NCBI RefSeq assembly: GCF_014773435.2
Contig: NZ_JACXAG020000001.1
Span: 620,001-684,000, forward strand
Direction: 5' to 3'
DNA: 64,000 bases
Origin: Polycladospora coralii
GTDB taxonomy: Bacteria; Bacillota; Bacilli; Thermoactinomycetales; Thermoactinomycetaceae
The translations under genes and the position numbers were made by a program. The stretch's first letter is position 1; each line of letters starts with the position of its first letter. The notes under the pieces are model-generated. The model did not search any database and was not told the DNA's origin. It saw only the letters and a list, made by a program, of their open reading frames with translations. This document shows, in pieces, positions 30,698-38,815 of the stretch.

Positions 30698-31554
30698 TCC
30701 AAACTACCTCCTACTGTGTGAAGATCTAAAACGCGAATTAAAGTTTGACGCATTTCACAACGTGGTACAACTTTATCAAGTTGTCCATTTTTCAGTAAGA
30801 ATTCAGCAGTTTGAAAGTCATCCGGTAGTTTTTGTCTCACTGTTTGTTCAATAACTCGTCTTCCAGCAAATCCAATTAACGCTTTCGGTTCAGCCAAATT
30901 AATATCCCCAAGAGATGAAAAACTAGCTGATACCCCACCCGTTGTTGGATTCGTTAATACAGAAACAAATAAGACCCGATTTCGATGCATTCTTTCCAAT
31001 GCGGCGCTTGTTTTCGCCATTTGCATCAAAGAAAGCACACCTTCTTGCATGCGTGCACCACCTGATGCCGAGAATAGGATAAAAGGGTATCTTTTCATGC
31101 TGGCGCGATTGGCCGCCCTTGCGATTTTCTCTCCAACTACAGATCCCATACTCCCCATTCTAAACCGTGAGTCCATAACACCAATAATACAGGGATGACC
31201 GCCAACGGTACCTTCTCCGGTCACGATCGCTTCATTCATATTGGTTTTTTCACGATCTGACGCTAATTTAGCAGAATAGTTCGGAAAGGATAATGGATCT
31301 TTAGAGGATAGATCTGCATCTAATTCAAAGAAGCGCTCTTCATCAATTAAAGAGGCGATGCGCTCTGGTGCGGTCATCGGGAAATGATATTGACATTTTT
31401 TACATACTTTAAGATTTTTTTCTAATTCTTTCGTTACAATAATTGACCCACAATCTGGGCATTTTCGCATCAATCCTTCAGGAATATCCTTTTTTACTTG
31501 TGGAGAAGGTATCGTCGCATACTTTTTTTGCTTTCGAAACAGGTTTTGGATCAT
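30694..31554 (-). CDS. accD: Acetyl-CoA carboxylase carboxyltransferase subunit beta
   Basis: This 286-residue subunit has the N-terminal zinc finger CPDCGS...[10 protein letters not shown] and the carboxyltransferase core with [19 protein letters not shown] and [24 protein letters not shown] precedes the ATG at 31554. It is the partner of AccA and the first gene of the two-gene operon. Confidence 0.97.
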   Translation of the reverse strand: MIQNLFRKQKKYATIPSPQVKKDIPEGLMRKCPDCGSIIVTKELEKNLKVCKKCQYHFPMTAPERIASLIDEERFFELDADLSSKDPLSFPNYSAKLASDREKTNMNEAIVTGEGTVGGHPCIIGVMDSRFRMGSMGSVVGEKIARAANRASMKRYPFILFSASGGARMQEGVLSLMQMAKTSAALERMHRNRVLFVSVLTNPTTGGVSASFSSLGDINLAEPKALIGFAGRRVIEQTVRQKLPDDFQTAEFLLKNGQLDKVVPRCEMRQTLIRVLDLHTVGGSLD

Positions 31555-31652
31555 ATGAACACCTCATTTGATTAACCTCAATATCTCACAATTATTTATG
31601 CTATTACCTGAATGACTGACTGAATGAATGAACTAAAAGTATCGGATAGTAC

Positions 31653-31717
31653 CAAACGTGTCAATTTGCATGATTTTTTATTTGTTTGTTGTGTATATAG
31701 GTTATAAAACACGACTG
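31653..31717. repeat. Possible decayed MITE remnant
   Basis: It starts CAAACGTGTCAATTTGCATG and ends AAAACACGACTG, which resemble the ends of the full elements. The flanks share only GATAG, so the target duplication is decayed or absent. It lies in the accD-malic enzyme gap. Confidence 0.35.
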
Positions 31718-31771
31718 ATAGGGACGCTAATTGAACCGCATGTTGTCATTATACGCAATCTAGTCCCCTTA

Positions 31772-31807
31772 TACAAGAAAAAGCCCCTTTTCCAAACATA
31801 AGGAGCT
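31772..31807 (-). terminator. Terminator of the malic enzyme gene
   Basis: On the minus strand AGCTCCTT pairs with AAGGGGCT (one G-U) and is followed by TTTTTCTTG. It lies over 230 bases past the stop, apparently displaced by a decayed MITE at 31900-32034. Confidence 0.6.
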
Positions 31808-31899
31808 TGTAACTATCGACTTAAACATGGTTGATCTTTGAGAGACGTTCAGACTCGAGTAGCCTCTCAACCTAATTCCTCCCATATTCCAGCCTTGGC

Positions 31900-32034
31900 T
31901 GAAATGAGCTCACGAGGTCGGTTGTGGTTATCGTTCTCCATGCGCTTTCGTCGCTCCACCCAAACGCCCTCGTTCGCTCATTCCTTCCGTTTTTGGCTTC
32001 ACTAGATGGTGGGTTTGGATCATCAACACCACTG
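31900..32034. repeat. One-ended decayed MITE remnant
   Basis: The right end ATCATCAACACCACTG matches the element terminus. The interior TTCTCCATGCGCTTTCG and TTTTGGCTTCACTAG match internal blocks of the full copies. The left terminus and target duplication are not recognisable, so the left boundary is approximate. Confidence 0.5.
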
Positions 32035-32041
32035 CGATCCA

Positions 32042-33283
32042 CTATATCGATGGCTTTGTACGTTTTACAGTATCTTTGTAGATATCATCTGGCTCCAATT
32101 GTAAGCGGGCCTCTCCCGTGTGAATAGCCGATCGTGCTACTTCTCTCGCTACTGTGGGAGCTACACGGGGATCAAATGGGGCTGGAATCACATACTCCGA
32201 GCTAAGTTCATCCGCATCTACAAGGCTTGCAATCGCATAAGCAGCTGCAATTTTCATTTCCTCATTAATAGCCCGTGCTCTCACATCAAGTGCTCCTCGA
32301 AATATACCAGGGAAAGCAAGCACATTGTTTACTTGATTCGGAAAATCAGATCTGCCTGTACCGATCACTTTAGCTCCAGCATTCTTTGCTTGGTCTGGCA
32401 TAATTTCCGGTGTTGGATTGGCCATCGCAAAGATAATCGCCTGATCAGCCATCAAATGAATCATTTCTTCTGTGACCATGCCGGCTGCAGATACCCCAAT
32501 AAATACGTCCATCCCTTGCATGACATGGCGAAGTTCACCCTTAATTCGGTTCTGATTGGTGACTTGGGCAATCTCTTCTTTCATCTCATTCATACCTTCA
32601 GAGCGTCCTTGATAGATCGCTCCATTGCGGTCACACATGACAACATCATTTACACCCATTTTAAGTAATAAATGTACGATGGCAATTCCAGCTGCACCTG
32701 CTCCATTGACTACCACCCGAATATCTTGCATCGATTTCCCCACTACTTTTAAGGCATTAATCAATCCGGCCAAGGTTACAATAGCAGTTCCATGCTGGTC
32801 ATCATGGAAAACAGGAATATCCACCTCTTTCTTTAGTCTTTCTTCGATTAAGAAACAATTGGGTGCTGAAATATCCTCGAGATTAATTCCACCAAACGTG
32901 GGGGATAACAACTTAACTGTTTCAACAATTTTGTTCACATCTGTCGTATCTAAGCAAATGGGAAATGCATCAACACCGGCAAACGATTTAAATAGTACAG
33001 CTTTACCTTCCATGACAGGTAAAGCAGCATGCGGACCAATATCACCCAATCCGAGTACAGCTGTACCATCACTGATCACCGCTACCAGATTCGACTTCAT
33101 CGTATAGTCATATATTTTTTCTTGACTTTGATGTATTTCTATGCAAGGTTCAGCTACCCCAGGAGAATAGGCTAAACTTAAATCACGCGCATTATTAACA
33201 GGGACTTTAGATTGAACAGTTAACTTCCCTTTCTGTTCACGATGCATTTTTAATGCAGCTTCTCGTAGATTGGTCAATGTCAC
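32042..33283 (-). CDS. ytsJ: Malic enzyme (NAD(P)-dependent), YtsJ type
   Basis: This 413-residue short-form malic enzyme has the catalytic Tyr region LSLAYSPGVAEPC, FPICLDTTDVNKI, the metal site FHDDQHGTAIVTLAGL, and the nucleotide fold VVVNGAGAAGIAI. It decarboxylates malate to pyruvate. In B. subtilis ytsJ lies between accD and dnaE; here dnaE is more than 13 kb away, with the accessory island in between. The coenzyme preference is not certain from sequence. Confidence 0.93.
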   Translation of the reverse strand: MTLTNLREAALKMHREQKGKLTVQSKVPVNNARDLSLAYSPGVAEPCIEIHQSQEKIYDYTMKSNLVAVISDGTAVLGLGDIGPHAALPVMEGKAVLFKSFAGVDAFPICLDTTDVNKIVETVKLLSPTFGGINLEDISAPNCFLIEERLKKEVDIPVFHDDQHGTAIVTLAGLINALKVVGKSMQDIRVVVNGAGAAGIAIVHLLLKMGVNDVVMCDRNGAIYQGRSEGMNEMKEEIAQVTNQNRIKGELRHVMQGMDVFIGVSAAGMVTEEMIHLMADQAIIFAMANPTPEIMPDQAKNAGAKVIGTGRSDFPNQVNNVLAFPGIFRGALDVRARAINEEMKIAAAYAIASLVDADELSSEYVIPAPFDPRVAPTVAREVARSAIHTGEARLQLEPDDIYKDTVKRTKPSI

Positions 33284-33423
33284 ATACTCCCTTTTGGCTA
33301 CTTTTTCTAGTGAAAACCATTATAACAATTTCTATTCCCCAAATGTAGGATTTCAATCTCTGTATATATCTTATGCATCGCAACTCATATTTGACGAAAC
33401 CAAAATAATAAACTGATCGCTTT

Positions 33424-33653
33424 CAAGCGTGTTGATTTTCCATTTTAGCGTCGTGTATTTTGCTCTCCATGCACTTTCGCCTTGCAAAGCAGCTGAAAAG
33501 ACCGCTCCGCCAAAACCTTACGGCGCTCCCAAAACTCCCTATCCGTCAAACAGGTTGTCCGCTTCTTCCTTCAGGTTTTGGCTTCGCTAGGTACGGCTCA
33601 AAGGCATTTCCGCTCAAAATACACTTCCTAAATTTGGATAATCAACACTACTG
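33424..33653. repeat. MITE-like element, 230 bp, with 9-bp target duplication
   Basis: It starts CAAGCGTGTTGATT and ends AATCAACACTACTG. The exact direct repeat GATCGCTTT flanks it (33415-33423 and 33654-33662). Removing the element and one repeat restores a long perfect palindrome, so it inserted into a terminator hairpin. It is nearly identical to the copy at 28441. Confidence 0.9.
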
Positions 33654-33675
33654 GATCGCTTTATATAAAGCGATC
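33654..33675. terminator. Terminator hairpin disrupted by MITE insertion
   Basis: GATCGCTTT (33654-33662) pairs with AAAGCGATC (33667-33675) around ATAT; the outer arm continues CAGTTTATTATT on the right. The matching left arm, AATAATAAACTGATCGCTTT, is now 230 bases away across the MITE. The target duplication keeps the inner stem intact. Confidence 0.7.
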
Positions 33676-33686
33676 AGTTTATTATT

Positions 33687-34145
33687 TCACTCCTCTTTCG
33701 TTTCTGATTCAGCTACACGCTTTACCCGCTTAACAAAGTCAACAACCACTTTATCTCTGGCAAACATCAGAATCAGTTTTACATACCATTTTAGTGGTTG
33801 ATTGGTCGCTGTATAGCGAAAACGCGTATGTTCCTCATCAAGCTTTTCCAACTCATACATGGCCGTAATATCAAACATATCTGCCAATGTGAAGCCTACT
33901 TTGAAGGTTTTTGAAGTATCCTGATTTTCATATTGCAATGTTTTTACGTCGTACTCCATTATGCGCTTTCCTTCTTTAAACTTCTGTCGATAAATACTTC
34001 CAACGACGTCTGGTGTCTCATGTATCGGTTGATTGTCTACAACTTGCGGCATGATTTTTTGCATATTGGCAAGGGAGCCATCAAACAACGTCCAGACTTC
34101 CTCTATTGGCGCATCAATATCAATCTCTTCTGTCCAAGATTTCAT
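33687..34145 (-). CDS. SRPBCC (START-like) domain protein
   Basis: This 152-residue protein starts MKSWTEEIDIDAPIEEVWTLF, the first strand and helix of the polyketide-cyclase/START-like fold, and keeps the alternating strands and long C-terminal helix (WYVKLILMFARDKVVVDFVKR). Such proteins bind small hydrophobic ligands; the ligand is unknown. GGAAG supports the ATG at 34145, shortening an otherwise longer frame by 23 codons. It is the first gene of the accessory island. Confidence 0.75.
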   Translation of the reverse strand: MKSWTEEIDIDAPIEEVWTLFDGSLANMQKIMPQVVDNQPIHETPDVVGSIYRQKFKEGKRIMEYDVKTLQYENQDTSKTFKVGFTLADMFDITAMYELEKLDEEHTRFRYTATNQPLKWYVKLILMFARDKVVVDFVKRVKRVAESETKEE

Positions 34146-34280
34146 CTTTAACTTCCTTTCTTTATCATGTGTTCTTCCATTTGACCGTCCTGTATTCTGA
34201 ATAATGAACACCACTTTGTTTAATGTCTTAATTGTATGTTCGCAGTGAGTTTAGTCAATTCCTTTCATCACACATAAGAA

Positions 34281-34313
34281 AAAGCATAGTAGGTTAAACG
34301 CCTACTATGCTTT
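34281..34313 (-). terminator. Terminator of the first YczE-like gene
   Basis: A 13-bp perfect stem (34281-34293 with 34301-34313) is followed on the minus strand by TTCTTATG. It overlaps the stop codon at 34305. Confidence 0.8.
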
Positions 34314-34922
34314 CACACGCGGAGCAAACAGTGGCTCCACTCGTTTGATGAAAAATTGTACTAATGGCCCGACTAAAAAAGTGATTAGGACGGTTCCCAA
34401 ACCAATGGGTCCACCAGCAATCCAAGCAAAGGCTAAAGCAATCACTTCACCGATCGTTTTCGAAACCCGTAAGCTAAACCCAGTACGGTGCGCAATGGCA
34501 TACATCAATTTATCAACGGATGTAGGAGCAAATTTGGCTTGTAGATATATGGAAACGCCAACAGCCATCACAATCATACCGACAAGAAGTAATCCAATTT
34601 GCTCCCAATAAAGGGCTGGTTGCCATGTGTTGATGATGATATACAGCCAAAAATCAACTACCCATCCCAGAAGCAATAGGGTTAACATCGCAAACCAATC
34701 TAATCTTTCTTTGAGTAAGATCGCATTTATAAGGACCAGGACAAGCCCGACTATGATCAGCCACGTACCTACCGTTAGGCCAAATTGTTTGTTAAGACCC
34801 ACATATAGTGCATCCCAGGCACCTGCACCTTGGCTTGCTTCGATTACCAGTGAAATTCCTAAACCTAAAATAATAAGACCGATTACATAGGCAATCGTAC
34901 GTAACTTCCAGTTATTTTTCAT
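34305..34922 (-). CDS. YczE/YyaS-like membrane protein, copy 1
   Basis: This 205-residue protein has five or six membrane helices. Its repeated family motif is GLGISLVIEASQGAGAWDALYVGL at the N-terminus, with VGVSIYLQAKFAPTSVDKLMYA later and a C-terminal GGPIGLGTVLITFLVGPLVQ. The YczE family has no firm function; in B. subtilis YczE affects surfactin production. The start is MKNNWKLR. A paralogue of about 60 percent identity by eye lies directly upstream at 35078, indicating tandem duplication. Confidence 0.8.
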   Translation of the reverse strand: MKNNWKLRTIAYVIGLIILGLGISLVIEASQGAGAWDALYVGLNKQFGLTVGTWLIIVGLVLVLINAILLKERLDWFAMLTLLLLGWVVDFWLYIIINTWQPALYWEQIGLLLVGMIVMAVGVSIYLQAKFAPTSVDKLMYAIAHRTGFSLRVSKTIGEVIALAFAWIAGGPIGLGTVLITFLVGPLVQFFIKRVEPLFAPRVKA

Positions 34923-35077
34923 ATCTTATTCATACGAGATCAAGCCGATCTCATACTTCCCTACCTTTCACCTCAAATTCCTTTTTCATTATACTTGAAT
35001 TTATGAAAAAGAACAGACAGATTATGAAAGTTGAGTAGGAAAATATTGTATGGCTACCAATCAACACTCCTAATCCA

Positions 35078-35710
35078 CTAACCTTCGTTATGACACACTT
35101 CTGAAGGACTCAAAAAGGACATGAAGGGAGATTCGATCCACCGCATAAAAAATTGTACACATGGCCCTACCAAAAAAGTGATTAAGACTGTACCTATCCC
35201 GATCGGCCCACCAGCTATCCACGCTAAAATGAGTGCCACAACTTCACCACTCGTCTTTGAGAGTCTTAAGCTTAGCCCTGTTCGATGTGCAATGCCATAC
35301 ATAAGCTTATCAATCGCGGTTGGCGCTAGTTTTGCTTGCAAGTAAATCGCAACCCCTAGGGACAGGACTAATAATCCGACTATAAGCAGACCCATTTGTC
35401 CTCCGAATAGCACAGGCTTCCAATTGATGATATAAAGCCAAAGATCAACCGCTTGTCCTAATACAAATAGCGTAATCAAAACAGACCAATCAGGTCGTTC
35501 GCGTAATAAATAGGCATTTATAAATATAAGTAAAATCCCCACTATAATTAACCATGTACCTACACTAAGTCCAAACTGTTCATTTAATCCCACATATAAT
35601 GCATCCCAAGCACCTGAACCCAGTCCCGCTCGAATCACTAATGAGATGCCTAATCCTAAGACTAAAAGACCTAGTACATATACCCCGATTCGTTTTATTC
35701 GCATATTCAT
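35078..35710 (-). CDS. YczE/YyaS-like membrane protein, copy 2
   Basis: This 210-residue membrane protein (starting MNMRIKRIGVYVLG) aligns with the gene at 34305 throughout, with GAWDALYVGLNEQFGLSVGT, IYLQAKLAPTAIDKLMYG and GGPIGIGTVLITFLVGP. The start is uncertain: the frame is open to an ATG at 35737, where GGGAGG lies only two bases before the codon, while the ATG at 35710 fits the paralogue but has no clear site. The C-terminus has diverged from copy 1. Confidence 0.75.
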   Translation of the reverse strand: MNMRIKRIGVYVLGLLVLGLGISLVIRAGLGSGAWDALYVGLNEQFGLSVGTWLIIVGILLIFINAYLLRERPDWSVLITLFVLGQAVDLWLYIINWKPVLFGGQMGLLIVGLLVLSLGVAIYLQAKLAPTAIDKLMYGIAHRTGLSLRLSKTSGEVVALILAWIAGGPIGIGTVLITFLVGPCVQFFMRWIESPFMSFLSPSEVCHNEG

Positions 35711-35825
35711 GAAGTATTTAGGAGAATAACCCCCCATAACCTCCCTTCAAATCCTTTATTATGTTCACTATAATATTATATCAGAGATATGAATTTTTTA
35801 AATAAAGTAGACCTTTATTTATTTT

Positions 35826-35930
35826 CAGGAGTATCGATTTTCATATTTTTTCCACTTGACTGTCGTGTATTTTGCTCAACTTGCCCTTTTGACAAAACCT
35901 TGCGGCGTTCCATAATCGCCCTATCGGTCA
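35826..35930. repeat. Decayed MITE left end
   Basis: It begins CAGGAGTATCGATTTTCATA, then TTTTTTCCA and GTCGTGTATTTTGCTC, matching the left part of the full elements, with CCTTGCGGCGTTCC and CCCTATCGGTCAA matching the interior. No matching right terminus or target duplication is seen. Confidence 0.55.
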
Positions 35931-36264
35931 ATCTATGCTATGTGGCTCACTCAGACATGAAAATAAAGCGACTATTCGAATAGCTATGTACGGGACTAAA
36001 GGTCAAATCAGCTAAAAAACTTAGCCATCGATTTTCTTTTCGTCTTGCTCTGATGTGATTTTGTCGATATTTTTCAGTTGAGTAGCCCACAATACACTTA
36101 CCAGCATTTGACACTCCCACGGCTGAAGCCTGTGGGATTCTTAAGTCGTTAGCATCCGCAATTCGTTTCCGCTTTGGACAACGCTCAAGCTCTGGGGTGT
36201 GTCATCACCCCATCCTGTACAGTTAGCATGTACCCATACAGGCGGAACACCTATGACTAGTGTT

Positions 36265-37323
36265 CTAGGCAGCGAATCCAGATATCGCTTTACCTATATT
36301 GATGGCTCCATTTAAGTCTGCATGACAGATATAGCCACACTGCTTACACTTAAAACGAAGCCCCTTTCGATTTGATTTCTCACGATGCCCACATTTGCAG
36401 GTTTGACTGGTATATTCCGCTTTCACTTCTTCAAAACGAATCCCTACCATCTCTGCCTTGTACTTAATGAACTGCTTCAGCTGATAGAACGACCATGCAT
36501 GCAGGCTTCTTCCTTGATCCTTCTTCCTTGACTTTGCAGTATTGCGAATATCCGTTAAATCTTCCATGCGAATCACGCCAACACCGTTGGTGCGCGCATG
36601 ATTGACGATTTGACGACTCATTTTATGATTTTGATCTTTCATCCAGCGCGATTCTTTATTTTTTGATTTCTTAATCGCCTGCAGTTTTTTTGCTTTTCCT
36701 AGCTTCCGTCTTCTAGATGCATATCGTCTGCGAGAATAAGCCACTTGAGTACCTTTGAAAAAAAGCGATTTTGTTCCAACACTAGCAACTGCCAGATAAC
36801 GAAGCCCCAGGTCAATCCCCATCATTTTCTCATCTTGAGATGACTCCACATGCCAAGTGATCGGGATCGCAAGATACCACTTCTTTTTCTTTTGATATAA
36901 TTTCCCTGCTCCTTGTTTTACGTTTCCATCTATGATTTTATCCAGCCACGCGACTTGGAACGGTCTTGTTATCACTGGAACGCCTATACGCTTTCCAAGA
37001 GTGGGAAAAGAGACGGTATAGTGTTCGCTATGCTTTTCAATCTTTAAGTTTTGATTGTTGAAGCAACACCATATTTTGCGAAAAGTTTTCGCGCGCTGCT
37101 TCTTCTTTTGAGACTTTACTTCACGAATGGTTTGATTGACAACAGCAGATGGAAACGATTGATCCGAAAATGCCTTAAAGATCTTGCTTGTTGCCTGATT
37201 GACCTCTGGATGCAAAAGAAGCCAGTTCGCAAACTGCGTATTGATCTCTGTCATTCGTTGATACATCTGCTGTTTCGTTTGAGTTGGCTTAAGTAGTTCT
37301 AAACGCAGTGTGATCGTAGGCAT
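36265..37323 (-). CDS. tnpB: TnpB, RNA-guided nuclease of IS200/IS605 element
   Basis: This 352-residue protein has the RuvC-like catalytic triad positions in MMGIDLGLRYLAV (Asp), VIRMEDLTDIR (Glu) and CHADLNGAINIGKA (Asp), and the zinc finger TCKCGHRE...CKQCGY. All look intact. TnpB proteins cut DNA guided by an RNA made from the element right end. The ATG at 37323 has AGGGGGTGAG upstream. The non-coding sequence from 36264 down to about 36105 should encode the guide RNA scaffold. Next to a broken tnpA, the element is probably immobile on its own. Confidence 0.9.
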   Translation of the reverse strand: MPTITLRLELLKPTQTKQQMYQRMTEINTQFANWLLLHPEVNQATSKIFKAFSDQSFPSAVVNQTIREVKSQKKKQRAKTFRKIWCCFNNQNLKIEKHSEHYTVSFPTLGKRIGVPVITRPFQVAWLDKIIDGNVKQGAGKLYQKKKKWYLAIPITWHVESSQDEKMMGIDLGLRYLAVASVGTKSLFFKGTQVAYSRRRYASRRRKLGKAKKLQAIKKSKNKESRWMKDQNHKMSRQIVNHARTNGVGVIRMEDLTDIRNTAKSRKKDQGRSLHAWSFYQLKQFIKYKAEMVGIRFEEVKAEYTSQTCKCGHREKSNRKGLRFKCKQCGYICHADLNGAINIGKAISGFAA

Positions 37324-37327
37324 AGGC

Positions 37328-37689
37328 TCACCCCCTTTTTTTCTGTGCTTCAACATAACGTTTAATCGTGTCTCGAGATACATTTCCTGCTGTACGAACA
37401 AAGAAAGAGCGTATCCAAAGGCTTTGTAGATGAAACAAATGTCTTGAAGTCACCCCTTTCACTCTTGCTATGATATCTGATGGAGAATCAGTGGGTAGTG
37501 ACAATGATCGGGCATTACTTCCATCGCCACAATAACCCACTGATTCTCCTCACAAATCTCTGTCACTAATTGCTTGAATCGTTCTTCTACTTTGTTCACC
37601 AGTACTTTTCTTCGATAGCGTAGGCAGAAAACAAAATGATAATGGATAAGAGATACAGTCGTTTGAATTCGTCGATATGCTTGTTCCAT
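37328..37689 (-). pseudogene. tnpA: TnpA, Y1 transposase, frameshifted
   Basis: The N-terminal half reads from 37689 and ends with MEVMPDHCH (the HUH motif region), then runs YPLILHQIS to a stop at 37468. The C-terminal half continues in another frame from about 37498 with LPTDSPSDIIARVKGVTSRHLF and ends RTAGNVSRDTIKRYVEAQ, which includes the likely catalytic Tyr. The break is directly after the HUH motif, where a few leucine-type codons expected in the family are missing, so a small deletion is likely. No full-length transposase is made. Confidence 0.85.
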
Positions 37690-37844
37690 AATGGCATTGT
37701 ATCCGTTTAATTGTTATACAGCAACATTCAAACTTGCTCTAAGCACCTCCTAAAAAATAGGAGGTACCAAGCAACGCCGTCTTTCATCCCATGATTGAAA
37801 CCGTGGGCTTTCAGTCAGCACACCTATTTATGATTCATCTCCCT

Positions 37845-38195
37845 TCAGTGCAACGCGTACCTTATCTCCAATTGCGATAGGAATTCATTTAAGATTTGAG
37901 CGTGATTTTGATCTGAAATCATCCACTTTTCTGGATGATGATAGGAAAGTAAGGCGAATCCATCTAGACTGCTATACCCAATCCATCCACTTTCATCTTC
38001 TTTCAATCCAAAAGTTAATCCTTGGGGGTTTTTGGCAAGTAGATAAGGTCGTATGTCGTTGCTCGTTTTCATGAATGATGATGATTCTGGCATTGTATCA
38101 TGAAATAACTTCAACCAAGTCTGATTATCACTATTTTTCATCCAGTCCCCACTTGCCCAAACAGGAATATCTTCTCCAATCCGACCACACAGATT
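37845..38195 (-). pseudogene. Remnant of a second lasso-peptide methyltransferase (C-terminal domain only)
   Basis: A 98-codon frame from ATG at 38141 matches the C-terminal part of the methyltransferase at 40698 (for example GLTFGLKEDESGWIGYSS, HPEKWMISDQNHAQILN). DNA-level similarity extends upstream to about 38180 and then stops. The catalytic domain is absent. The fragment is in the same frame as the lasso peptidase and begins right after its stop codon. It may be a decayed second methyltransferase left by duplication and deletion. A retained stand-alone domain is possible but less likely. Confidence 0.75.
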
Positions 38196-38201
38196 GTTAA
38201 A

Positions 38202-38558
38202 TTAAACACAAAATATTTTTTTGTATCCTTCTATGCTCTCTCCAATCTCATTTCCTTGCACTTCTATCCATGCATGTGAAGAAAATGGAGCGAGTCTCAC
38301 GCCTACACACCAATCTACACGCTTCCTATACGATGTTGCTAAAAGAAAAAGAGCAATCGATTCCTCCAAACAAGCTGATCTAGACATCATAATTTTTTTT
38401 GCTTGACTTAATTTAAGTTGATATCCTTGAGCTTCTTCTATCGTCCAAGATTCTTTACATTTTTTCTTTTTCTTGTCTAGGTATCTCCTGATATGTTCTA
38501 CTTTCAAAAATTTAGCGATCAAAGATGCAAGAATCAAATAGAACCAAGTTCGAATCAT
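38202..38558 (-). CDS. Lasso peptide leader peptidase (transglutaminase-like, B2)
   Basis: This 118-residue protein of the Transglut_core3 / microcin J25 McjB C-terminal family has the catalytic Cys in SRSACLEESIALFLLA and His in SSHAWIEVQG; the Asp position is less clear. It cuts the leader from the precursor using the RRE protein as partner. The N-terminus has a short hydrophobic stretch. Its start overlaps the B1 stop by four bases. The length fits split B2 proteins of Firmicutes lasso clusters. Confidence 0.9.
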   Translation of the reverse strand: MIRTWFYLILASLIAKFLKVEHIRRYLDKKKKKCKESWTIEEAQGYQLKLSQAKKIMMSRSACLEESIALFLLATSYRKRVDWCVGVRLAPFSSHAWIEVQGNEIGESIEGYKKIFCV

Positions 38559-38815
38559 TTCCCCACTACCATCCCTTTATCTATCAATATTTGTAAGAAC
38601 GTTTTTAGGTCTAACTCAATCGCTTCATATGAGGCTTGATATTTGTCGCTTAAATTTGAAATTGCATGCGAAAAATCACCATGTGCTCTAATTTCCGCTA
38701 AGAAATCGACCCCTACTTGGTTGATTCCGTAAAAAGTGTTTTTTCTACAATCTAAAATCACATATTTCCCATCAATATTGGTCAATTCAAGTGAATTTGA
38801 AATTTGTATCATCAT
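38555..38815 (-). CDS. Lasso peptide RRE protein (PqqD-like, B1)
   Basis: This 86-residue PqqD-like protein has the pattern of a RiPP recognition element: NIDGKYVILDCRKNTFYGINQVGVDFL, then helices ending LQILIDKGMVVG. It binds the leader peptide and presents it to the peptidase. The ATG at 38815 follows GAGAGGGAGATT and overlaps the cyclase stop (ATGATGA). It lies between cyclase and peptidase, the usual C-B1-B2 order. Confidence 0.9.
   Translation of the reverse strand: MMIQISNSLELTNIDGKYVILDCRKNTFYGINQVGVDFLAEIRAHGDFSHAISNLSDKYQASYEAIELDLKTFLQILIDKGMVVGK

Larger units (their letters stand above)
36105..37800 (-). mobile_element. IS200/IS605-family insertion sequence
   Basis: It carries tnpA (frameshifted) and tnpB in the same direction. 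The right end has a subterminal hairpin CCCACGGC/GCCTGTGGG at about 36116-36136, and the left end has a short hairpin near 37790-37815. IS605 elements have no inverted terminal repeats, so the boundaries are approximate. It lies between the YczE genes and the lasso cluster. Confidence 0.8.

Noticed and set aside
31590-31640. TTCATTCATTCAGTCAGTCATTCAGG upstream of accD as a FapR operator
   Set aside because: The tandem tetramers do not match the FapR consensus as I recall it, and accDA is not a classical FapR target.
32120-32668. 182-codon plus-strand frame within the malic enzyme gene
   Set aside because: Antisense to a well-supported enzyme; no ribosome site, and Cys/His/Tyr-rich composition typical of a shadow frame.
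33460-33801. Open frame running through the MITE at 33424 (and a similar one at 28454)
   Set aside because: It starts inside the repeat and ends antisense to the START-like gene. The two MITE copies differ by a segment that changes the reading, so no protein is conserved.
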